From NCBI GenBank assembly GCA_013816325.1, contig JACDEP010000091.1, positions 1-8,420 of the forward strand: DNA of 8,420 nt. The letters run 5' to 3'. The notes beneath the pieces were generated by a model. That model was not told where the DNA came from. It was given only the letters and a program-made list of their open reading frames with translations, and searched no databases. This stretch comes from Methylotenera sp. (lineage in GTDB: Bacteria > Pseudomonadota > Gammaproteobacteria > Burkholderiales > Methylophilaceae). The position numbers were made by a program, and so were the translations under genes. Shown in pieces: positions 1 to 6,100 of this stretch; position 1 is the stretch's first letter, and every line of letters starts with the position of its first letter.

Positions 1-382
1 CGATATGACTGACGAGTTTGCTTTCATCAGCAACGGCAATAAACTGAGTAGCCGCTTTGGCTAATAACTTTTCTTTTACCAAATCACTACCGCGGCCTTT
101 CAATAACGTCCTTTGCGGATCAATCTCGTCAGCACCATCGACATATAGGTCGATGCTACTGATATGTTCTAAAGCTACTATGGGTAATTGCAGGGATTGT
201 GCTTTTTGTGCACTAATGGTGGAACTTGCTACAGTGGTGATTTTTAAACCTTCTTGTTGCTGACACCGCGCCAGCTCCTCTATAAAGTAATTTGCCGTGG
301 ATCCCGTTCCTAAGCCTACCAGCATGCCATCCTTTACATATTTAGCGGCTTGCAAAGCAACCAATTGCTTGTCGTTCATCAT
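1..382 (-). CDS. rpiA: Ribose-5-phosphate isomerase A, N-terminal part (cut by window edge)
   Basis: RpiA interconverts ribose 5-phosphate and ribulose 5-phosphate in the cytosolic non-oxidative pentose phosphate pathway. The 127 visible residues show the family signatures in order: the phosphate-binding loop GLGTGST (residues 23-29), the DGADEID motif (82-88) with the two active-site aspartates, and KGRGSDLVKEK (95-105), where Lys95 and Glu104 have the spacing of the E. coli catalytic Lys94/Glu103 pair. ADESK follows at 118-122. Two adjacent ATG codons (382 and 379) are possible starts. GGAG at 391-388 lies 5 nt from the first and 8 nt from the second, so either is plausible. The loop after the catalytic lysine reads GRGSD rather than the GGGAA/GGGGA of E. 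coli-type enzymes, hinting at a different RpiA clade. The gene lies downstream of the efp terminator, so it should have its own promoter in 383-448, but I see no convincing one. The C-terminal part lies outside the window. Confidence 0.93.
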   Translation of the reverse strand, partial: MMNDKQLVALQAAKYVKDGMLVGLGTGSTANYFIEELARCQQQEGLKITTVASSTISAQKAQSLQLPIVALEHISSIDLYVDGADEIDPQRTLLKGRGSDLVKEKLLAKAATQFIAVADESKLVSHI

Positions 383-448
383 GCCTTCTCCAGTCTTACT
401 TTATCATTTTTGTGTTCTATATTAACGCGATTAAGTAATATCTGACAC

Positions 449-473
449 AAAAAAGGGAGCAAAAGCTCCCTTT
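449..473 (-). terminator. Rho-independent terminator of efp
   Basis: A perfect 9-bp stem (AAAGGGAGC, 452-460, pairing with 465-473) closes a 4-nt loop. Read on the minus strand it is followed by six T residues (454-449, overlapping the stem base). It sits 27 bp past the efp stop codon and upstream of rpiA, so it ends the efp transcript. The plus-strand side is also T-rich, so it could work in both directions, although no plus-strand gene is seen upstream. Confidence 0.9.
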
Positions 474-499
474 ATTTTAATTTTTATGGTGTAAAAATG

Positions 500-1060
500 T
501 TATTTCATTACACGGTTTCTGTATTCACCTGTCCGCGTATCAATCTCAATTTTGTCGCCTGTCGCACAGAACAATGGCACTGGTAATTCAAAACCGGTAG
601 CAATTTTGGCTGGTTTCATTACTTTGCCTGAGGTATCGCCTTTTACTGCTGGCTCCGTGTAAGTGATTTCGCGCACTACAGAGTTTGCTAATTCTACTGA
701 AATAGGTTTCTCATTATAAAAACGGACGTCAGCTGGCATGCCATCTTCTAAGTAGGGAAGCGCATCAGTCATATACTCAGCATCAACATCGAACTGATTA
801 TATTCTGCATCCATGAATACATAAGTAGGATCAGCGAAATATGAGTAGGTCACTTCTTTTTTCTCTAGCACCACAATGTCAAATTTGTCGCCTGCGTTAT
901 AAACGCTTTCGCTAGGTGTTTCTGTCAACAGGTTTTTAAACTTCATTTTGACTACAGCTGAGTTACGGCCGGATTTATTGTATTCTGCTTTAACGACAAC
1001 CAATGGGTCGTTACCAATCATAATCACGTTACCAACGCGGAGTTCTTGTGCTGTTTTCAT
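500..1060 (-). CDS. efp: Elongation factor P (Arg32 type, EarP-modified)
   Basis: EF-P binds between the ribosomal P and E sites and speeds peptide-bond formation at consecutive prolines. The protein has the normal length (186 aa) and is collinear with bacterial EF-P: an N-terminal KOW-like domain (about 1-65), a central OB domain and a C-terminal OB domain (about 129-186) with GDTSGKV (141-147) and the closing EIDTRTGEYRNRV segment. The tip of the loop in domain I reads NKSGRNSAVV, with arginine exactly at position 32. That is the residue rhamnosylated by EarP, in contrast to the Lys34 modified by EpmA. The neighbouring earP confirms this modification route. The start is supported by AAGG (1070-1067), 6 nt before the ATG. 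A separate promoter lies in the end of earP and a strong terminator follows, so efp can be expressed independently of the upstream genes. Confidence 0.98.
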   Translation of the reverse strand: MKTAQELRVGNVIMIGNDPLVVVKAEYNKSGRNSAVVKMKFKNLLTETPSESVYNAGDKFDIVVLEKKEVTYSYFADPTYVFMDAEYNQFDVDAEYMTDALPYLEDGMPADVRFYNEKPISVELANSVVREITYTEPAVKGDTSGKVMKPAKIATGFELPVPLFCATGDKIEIDTRTGEYRNRVMK

Positions 1061-1123
1061 AGGTTGCCTTGCTAATTAAGTGCTGTAGAGTAAATGAATG
1101 TGATATTGCAATTTAAGCCGCGC

Positions 1124-1153
1124 ATTATACCTGATTTCTTTGCAAATTTTCAC
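1124..1153 (-). promoter_or_regulatory. Predicted sigma70-type promoter for efp
   Basis: On the minus strand there is a consensus -10 box TATAAT (1129-1124), with GTGAAA (1153-1148, 4 of 6 matches to TTGACA) as the -35 box and an 18-nt spacer. It overlaps the last codons and stop of earP. Transcription would begin near 1117, giving a leader of roughly 57 nt before the efp start. This is inferred from sequence only. Confidence 0.5.
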
Positions 1154-2300
1154 TAAAAATCACCAACTTGGTCGCTAAGTCCGGTTGCTGGCTTAGTAGC
1201 CTAGTGACATCTTCACCATGCCGTTGTAGCTTAGGTATGGCATCTATAAGCTGTTGCCATATATCAGAATTCAAACGGTTACTTTGATAGTGTCCATAGC
1301 CGGACCAGTTTAAACTTGCATCGTAAATCAAAGTTTTATTCTGAGGGTTTGCCTTGCTAAGGTAAAAATCTAAAAATGCACTGAGTTTAACTAAATGCGT
1401 ATCGTCTGCCTGGATATATGGCTGCCAAATAAAGGGTTTACCCGCCCAGAGGGCGCGTATCCAACTATCTTCACCCCGCACAAAATTAAGGTCGCATCCC
1501 AATAACAGAAGGTCATAATCATCTTGAGATAAAAAGGGCAAGACATGTATCGTAAGATTTCCTAACTTGAGTATCTCACCTACATTTAACTTAAAATCTT
1601 TTTTGATACAAACAAGCTCGTCTATCGTGCTATTAAAAGGTAAATATAAGCTAATGGGTTTGCTAGTAATTGCTAATGCATCCCATAATTTTTTAACAGG
1701 CGCTTGCGGATAACAAAAAAGAGATATTTTTAAATCGGTTGTTGCTTCGGCTCCTATTTTTTTCCAAAAGGTGAGCTGGGTTTCTTCAGAATTTAAAAAA
1801 GATTCTGGCTGCTTGAATAAGTCCTTTTCGCGAATCAACCCACCCGTATTTTCATCAAACCCAGGAAAGAAAAAGTATTTAGTCAAAGGTAGCGTAGGGT
1901 GCTTGGAAGGTTTCGCATGAAAACCGCTTACCCATTTTTCCGCAGATAAATATTCAAGGTTTATCCACACAGTTTCAGGCCGCATTTGCTTAAGATATTG
2001 CTCTGGCAATCCACAACCAAATGTCTCTATTACAGCATCAACTGCATCAGGATTAACTTGCTTCTTTTCTAAACAAGCCGAAGCAACAATCTCTACCTGA
2101 TTAATGAGTTGCATAGGTTTGCTGATGTCTAGATTGCTAATGATTTTTTGAGCGACATGAATATTGTCAATAATTAGGCGAACGTGTATGGAATGTTCGT
2201 TCGCTAGCTGCCGGCTTAAACGCCAACATACGCCAATATCACCATAATTATCGACAATCTTGCAGAAGATATCCCAACGTTTGACTGCATGCTTAATCAT
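1125..2300 (-). CDS. earP: EF-P arginine rhamnosyltransferase EarP
   Basis: EarP transfers rhamnose from dTDP-beta-L-rhamnose to Arg32 of EF-P, activating it for polyproline rescue. The protein has 391 residues, typical of the family, with a two-Rossmann GT-B layout. The N-terminal WDIFCKIVDNYGDIGVCWRL segment (residues 9-28) carries the conserved aspartates (Asp17, Asp21) of the catalytic region. NLEYLSAE (114-121) and FFPGFDENTGGLIRE (144-158) are typical of the family. The C-terminal nucleotide-sugar site shows FVRGEDSWIRALWAGKPFIW from 273, with Glu277/Asp278 matching the known acidic pair. The ATG at 2300 is the only reasonable start. It has no evident Shine-Dalgarno sequence and lies 20 bp after the greB stop, so translation may depend on coupling. 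The modified protein, EF-P, is encoded 64 bp downstream and has the required Arg32. Confidence 0.97.
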   Translation of the reverse strand: MIKHAVKRWDIFCKIVDNYGDIGVCWRLSRQLANEHSIHVRLIIDNIHVAQKIISNLDISKPMQLINQVEIVASACLEKKQVNPDAVDAVIETFGCGLPEQYLKQMRPETVWINLEYLSAEKWVSGFHAKPSKHPTLPLTKYFFFPGFDENTGGLIREKDLFKQPESFLNSEETQLTFWKKIGAEATTDLKISLFCYPQAPVKKLWDALAITSKPISLYLPFNSTIDELVCIKKDFKLNVGEILKLGNLTIHVLPFLSQDDYDLLLLGCDLNFVRGEDSWIRALWAGKPFIWQPYIQADDTHLVKLSAFLDFYLSKANPQNKTLIYDASLNWSGYGHYQSNRLNSDIWQQLIDAIPKLQRHGEDVTRLLSQQPDLATKLVIFSENLQRNQV

Positions 2301-2320
2301 TTGTAAATAATGATTAGGAG

Positions 2321-2809
2321 TTAGGATTGTTGATACTGGACATCAATGACTTCGTATTCTTCATCGCCAGCTGGCGTGATGGCTTTAATCACATCACCGA
2401 TTTGCTTACCTAACATCGCCTTAGCCAAAGGTGAAACCCAACTAATGTAGCCTAGTGAGGGCTCTAGTTCATCAGTTCCGACAATGCGATAAGTATGCTC
2501 GCTATCGTCTTTTAATGATAACAAAGTAACCCATGCGCCGAAAAATATCTTCTCAAGACCTTGCTGAGTTGCGGGGTCTACAATCACTGCGAGGTCCATG
2601 CGTTGCATTAAAAAGCGTAAACGACCATCAATCTGCCGCAAGCGTTTTTTGCCATAAATATAATCACCATTTTCACTGCGGTCACCGTTACCTGCTGCCC
2701 ATGAAACTACACGAACTACTTCCGGGCGTTCAACTTTGAGTAATTGGTGAAATTCTGCTTCTAAATTTGCGTGGCCTTCGGGGGTGATATAGTTTTTCTG
2801 GTCTGCCAT
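2321..2809 (-). CDS. greB: Transcript cleavage factor GreB
   Basis: GreB enters the secondary channel of RNA polymerase and stimulates cleavage of the backtracked RNA 3' end, so that arrested complexes restart. The protein is 162 aa, close to E. coli GreB (158 aa). The N-terminal coiled coil (about 1-78) carries the tip motif NGDRSENGDYIYGKKRLR (residues 41-58). Asp43 and Glu46 are the catalytic acidic pair, and the RSENGDYIYGKK wording is GreB-like rather than GreA-like (LSENAEYHAAKE). The C-terminal FKBP-like domain follows, with YRIVGTDELEPSLGYISWVSPLAKAMLG (about 107-134). It starts only 7 bp after the stop of the upstream small gene and no Shine-Dalgarno sequence is visible, so it is probably translated by reinitiation or coupling. 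The spacing to earP (20 bp) suggests a shared transcript. Confidence 0.96.
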   Translation of the reverse strand: MADQKNYITPEGHANLEAEFHQLLKVERPEVVRVVSWAAGNGDRSENGDYIYGKKRLRQIDGRLRFLMQRMDLAVIVDPATQQGLEKIFFGAWVTLLSLKDDSEHTYRIVGTDELEPSLGYISWVSPLAKAMLGKQIGDVIKAITPAGDEEYEVIDVQYQQS

Positions 2810-2816
2810 GCTGGGG

Positions 2817-3191
2817 TTATTTTTCTAGTACCTGAATATTGTTAACAAAATAAGCAGATTCGCCAAAACATGAGGAGGGAATGCCTTTGTGTTCTTCATA
2901 GGAGATCCTCACGCGTTTGCCCAAAGATTCAATTACGTGTTTGGCGACCACTTCGGTTTTCACAGTGAAATTGAATTTTTCAGCTTGTGTTCCCGGCATG
3001 GATACCAAAACGATTTCACCTTCCCAGGTTTTGCAAATATAGCCTTTGGATGAAAATTTTTGCACATAACCTGCACGTTCACCCGATGAATATACCCACG
3101 TCAGCGTCACCCAAGTATAAATGGCAAAAATGATAATTGGTAAGGCAATCAATATAAATAGATATTTGAATGAAGCTTTAAATCTTCCCAT
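2817..3191 (-). CDS. Small membrane-anchored protein of unknown function
   Basis: I do not know a function for this 124-residue protein. It has a basic N-terminus (MGRFKASFKY), then one hydrophobic segment (about residues 10-31) that fits a signal anchor, then a soluble domain probably facing the periplasm. Recognisable conserved-looking stretches are SSGERAGYVQKFSSKGYICKTWEGE (35-59), MPGTQAEKFNFTV (65-77) and YEEHKGIPSSCFGES (98-112). Cys53 and Cys108 could form a disulfide. From memory, close relatives are common in Betaproteobacteria next to housekeeping genes and are sometimes labelled 6-phosphogluconate dehydrogenase; nothing in the sequence supports that name. I chose the ATG at 3191 because TTAAGG (3205-3200) lies 8 nt upstream and because the in-frame extension to 3350 is AT-rich and lacks protein-like character. 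It is the first gene of the minus-strand cluster and precedes greB by 7 bp. Confidence 0.82.
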   Translation of the reverse strand: MGRFKASFKYLFILIALPIIIFAIYTWVTLTWVYSSGERAGYVQKFSSKGYICKTWEGEIVLVSMPGTQAEKFNFTVKTEVVAKHVIESLGKRVRISYEEHKGIPSSCFGESAYFVNNIQVLEK

Positions 3192-3350
3192 GAGGTTCGC
3201 CTTAAATGTCAAAGTTAGGTAATGATTGCGAATAAAAGCGTAATTTAACAAATATTGGATGCCGTAAGTAATTTTTAATGGCCTTAACCATAATTTATCT
3301 GGTAATTTAATAGCTAAATACCAAATACTAGCGCTAAACGCTACAATCAC
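3192..3350. other. AT-rich divergent intergenic region
   Basis: This 159-bp stretch separates the minus-strand small-protein/greB cluster from the plus-strand nuclease gene and must hold promoters for both directions. It is strongly AT-rich with many TAATTT and TATTT elements. I could not identify a convincing -35/-10 pair on either strand. The edge next to the nuclease gene contains the palindromes TAGCGCTA (3329-3336) and ATCACGTGAT (3346-3355), the second of which includes the start codons. Confidence 0.5.
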
Positions 3351-6098
3351 GTGATGCCATTACACCCAAAAACCATAGTCATCTGTTCAACCGCTAGGCT
3401 AGTTCGCGGCATGATTTTGCGCGAGCATTTGCAAAAGCTCGCCGCAGGGCAAAAACAATGGCAAACCTTGGAAGCTTGCACTTTGCAGCAATGGCTGGAC
3501 GAACAAATCAACAATGCCATGTTGCTGGGTGAAATTGCCAATGCCTTACCGACAACGAAACTAAGCGAAGTCGCAGAAGCATTTTTGTGGGAGCAGGCAA
3601 TCAGCAGTTGCCTAGCCAAACACGAAGCGGCTGCTTTGTTTGATATTCGCGCCTTGGCTAAATCTGCCATGGAAGCGAATAAATTGCTATATGATTGGCG
3701 CATTGATGAAACCGAAGTCAATCATGACTATATCAGCCAAGAGACCAGGCAGTTCTTACGTTGGCGTCATATGTTCCAGTCTCTATGCCAACAGCAGGAC
3801 GCAGTTGAATCTGCACGTTTAGTTTCATTGCAGATTGAGTTAATCGACACGCTTTCACCTGATCTCCCGGAACAAATCATGTTGGCTGGTTTTGACCGTA
3901 TTACTCCATTGGAACAAAGCTTATTCGCCTTTTTTAAGGCAAAGGGAGTAGAGGTACAGCGTTTCGAGACTTATGCTCAGCAAGAAACAAATATTCAATA
4001 CCAGGCATTAATCGACAGCCAGACTGAATGCCGTGCAGTAGTCGCTTGGGCAAAAGATAAATTAGCCCAGAATCCGGATGCCCAGCTGGCTATTGTCAGT
4101 CCGATATTAGGTAATATACGGCGGCAGTTAGCAGATTTGCTGGACGATACTTTCCACCCGGAAACCTTGAACCATGACCAGTATGAAGCTGCACGCTGCT
4201 ATGATTTTTCGCTTGGGTTAGCCCTTACCGAATACCCTATTGTGCAGAGCGGTTTGATGTTGTTGCGCTTTGTACTGTCCAAACCCACCATAGGCTTTGA
4301 AGACGTTGAAACATTATTGCATGATGTGTATTGGGGCAGCATTGTAGAACTAGATGCCAAGGCTGCGCTGGATGCTTACCTGCGGCAGAACTTGAATGCT
4401 AGCTATAGCCTTGAAAGGCTCGTGACGCAGACGAACAAGTTCTGCAGAGAAACGAATGCATCGCTTGAAATATTGCTGGGGCATTTGAATATGATGCAGG
4501 AGTTTGGTCGTTTACAACCGCAGCAACGCCAGCCTCTTTCTCATTGGATTATGACCTTTACTACGCTGCTGGATAATCTTAATTGGGCGAAAAGCAGAAG
4601 TATCTCTAGCCATGAATACCAGCAAAAGAACGCGTTTTCCAAATGTATTAGCGCACTTAAAACTTTAGATAAAGTATTTGGCGGTGTGACAGCGTTAGAG
4701 GCATTACAAAAACTCACCGAGGTATGTGCCAATACCATGTTCCAGCCAGAATCGAAGGGTGAAGTACGTATCCAGCTACTCGGTTTGCTGGAGACCCCGG
4801 CCTTGCAACAGGATGCAATATGGGTGATGAACATGAATGACCAACATTGGCCACCGCAAGTAAGATTGAATCCACTATTACCGGCAAAACTGCAACGTTC
4901 CCGCGGCACTCCTAATGCCAGTACAAGCATACAAAGTGCATTCGCTACGCTGGTGCACGAGCGCTGGGTGGCTAGTGCAAAGGAAGTGAATTTTTCATAT
5001 GCTTTGAAAGAGCAGGATCGCGAACTGCGGCCATCTCCTTTGCTGAATTCTTTGCCTGAATCATTTTCCATCCAAGAGGCTGTAGCTATTCGTTTGGTAC
5101 AGACCCTGACTGAGCAGCTTGCCCAGCCAGCAATCATGGAAATGTTTGATGACAGCATGGCGCCCCCTATACTCGACGATGAAAAAGTACGCGGCGGCGT
5201 CAAGTTATTTGCAACACAGGCCATTTGTCCGGCTTGGGCTTTTTATCAATATCGCTTGGGCGCTCGTAAATTAGAAACGCCGATAGACGGTTTAGATAAT
5301 CTTTCGCGCGGAAGCTTACTGCATAAAGTCCTACAGAATTTTTGGCAGGATTGCCAGGATTCTACCCACTTGAAAGCCATGGATGAAAACCAGCTAACCG
5401 TGGCTATTGATGCCGCAATCGAAAAAAGCATTCAAGACCTTAGTCATGAACTGAGAAGCAACCTCCCTGCGCAGATATTGCACATTGAGCAGCAACGATT
5501 AAGGCAGCTCATGCAGTACTGGTTGGCGCTGGAAGCTGAGCGTGCGGATTTTTCGGTAAAGGCTTGCGAGAAAAAATACCAGTTGAATATCGAAGGTTTA
5601 ACCCTCAATCTTGCCATAGACCGCATTGATGAGGTGCCAGATGGCGGTATCGTAGTTATCGATTACAAGACCAGTAATGCAGTATCGAACAAAAGTTGGG
5701 GGGATGACCGCATTGCGGAACCACAGCTGCCGATTTATGCCGCATTGGCTTTGAAGGACGAGCGAGTGGTCGCCGTATGTTTTGCTAAGGTGCGTACCGA
5801 TGAAACCAAGTTCGTTGGTCTCTCCGCATCTGCCGATATATTGCCAGAAGTAGGTATCTTAGAAAAAGCCAAGGGCAACAGCTTCAAGCGTTTGGAGGAT
5901 TGGGAGGCTTTAATTGCACATTGGGAACAGAGCCTGTTTAATATCGCATTAGAGATTCGCAGCGGCGTTGCTAGCGTGTCTTTTGCAAACGAAAGTGACT
6001 TAGAATATTGCGACGTTAAACCTTTACTGCGCTTGCCTGAACGACAGATGCAATTCGAGCATAATCAGCCAGAATCATCCAATCAAGGCCCCGCTTAA
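3351..6098 (+). CDS. AddB-like helicase-nuclease subunit (PD-(D/E)XK nuclease family)
   Basis: This is probably one subunit of an AddAB/RecBCD-like complex that unwinds and degrades DNA ends for recombinational repair. The 915-aa protein has an N-terminal UvrD-like half in which the expected Walker A site is absent (IVICSTARLVRGMI, residues 9-22, has no GKS/T), so this half is probably an inactive, RecC-like helicase fold. The C-terminal RecB-type nuclease core is intact: RGSLLHKVLQNFW (653-665, His658), LAIDRIDEV (754-762, Asp757), VVIDYKTS (768-775, Asp771 and Lys773) and EPQLPIYAAL (790-799, Gln792 and Tyr796). Cys626 in AICPAWAFYQYRLG fits the first iron-sulfur cysteine, but only Cys887 remains at the C-terminal side. 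The start is GTG 3351 or ATG 3354, and no Shine-Dalgarno sequence is visible. The TAA stop overlaps the start of the helicase gene by one base. The AddB-like label is by domain layout; exact orthology is not settled. Confidence 0.88.
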   Translation: MMPLHPKTIVICSTARLVRGMILREHLQKLAAGQKQWQTLEACTLQQWLDEQINNAMLLGEIANALPTTKLSEVAEAFLWEQAISSCLAKHEAAALFDIRALAKSAMEANKLLYDWRIDETEVNHDYISQETRQFLRWRHMFQSLCQQQDAVESARLVSLQIELIDTLSPDLPEQIMLAGFDRITPLEQSLFAFFKAKGVEVQRFETYAQQETNIQYQALIDSQTECRAVVAWAKDKLAQNPDAQLAIVSPILGNIRRQLADLLDDTFHPETLNHDQYEAARCYDFSLGLALTEYPIVQSGLMLLRFVLSKPTIGFEDVETLLHDVYWGSIVELDAKAALDAYLRQNLNASYSLERLVTQTNKFCRETNASLEILLGHLNMMQEFGRLQPQQRQPLSHWIMTFTTLLDNLNWAKSRSISSHEYQQKNAFSKCISALKTLDKVFGGVTALEALQKLTEVCANTMFQPESKGEVRIQLLGLLETPALQQDAIWVMNMNDQHWPPQVRLNPLLPAKLQRSRGTPNASTSIQSAFATLVHERWVASAKEVNFSYALKEQDRELRPSPLLNSLPESFSIQEAVAIRLVQTLTEQLAQPAIMEMFDDSMAPPILDDEKVRGGVKLFATQAICPAWAFYQYRLGARKLETPIDGLDNLSRGSLLHKVLQNFWQDCQDSTHLKAMDENQLTVAIDAAIEKSIQDLSHELRSNLPAQILHIEQQRLRQLMQYWLALEAERADFSVKACEKKYQLNIEGLTLNLAIDRIDEVPDGGIVVIDYKTSNAVSNKSWGDDRIAEPQLPIYAALALKDERVVAVCFAKVRTDETKFVGLSASADILPEVGILEKAKGNSFKRLEDWEALIAHWEQSLFNIALEIRSGVASVSFANESDLEYCDVKPLLRLPERQMQFEHNQPESSNQGPA

Positions 6099-6100
6099 TG
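6096..6100 (+). promoter_or_regulatory. TAATG stop/start overlap coupling the nuclease and helicase genes
   Basis: The TAA stop of the AddB-like gene (6096-6098) shares its last A with the ATG of the helicase gene (6098-6100). A ribosome binding site AAGG at 6085-6088 lies inside the end of the first gene. This arrangement usually keeps two subunits at matched levels. Confidence 0.85.

Noticed and set aside
57..263. Plus-strand open frame of 68 codons
   Set aside because: It is antisense to rpiA, whose frame carries clear active-site motifs across the same stretch.
383..448. Possible rpiA promoter with TAATAT (424-419) as the -10 box
   Set aside because: The sequence 17 nt upstream (TGTCAG) matches the -35 consensus poorly, so the call would rest on a weak AT-rich hexamer alone.
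3192..3350. In-frame upstream extension of the small membrane protein to a start at 3350 (177 residues in all)
   Set aside because: The added 53 residues are encoded by very AT-rich DNA with intergenic character, and there is no room for an upstream promoter next to the divergent gene. The ATG at 3191 has a good ribosome binding site and gives a natural signal anchor.
4541..5224. Minus-strand open frame of 227 codons inside the AddB-like gene
   Set aside because: It is fully antisense to a well-supported coding region, and its cysteine- and serine-rich composition is typical of a reverse-strand shadow. No family is recognisable.
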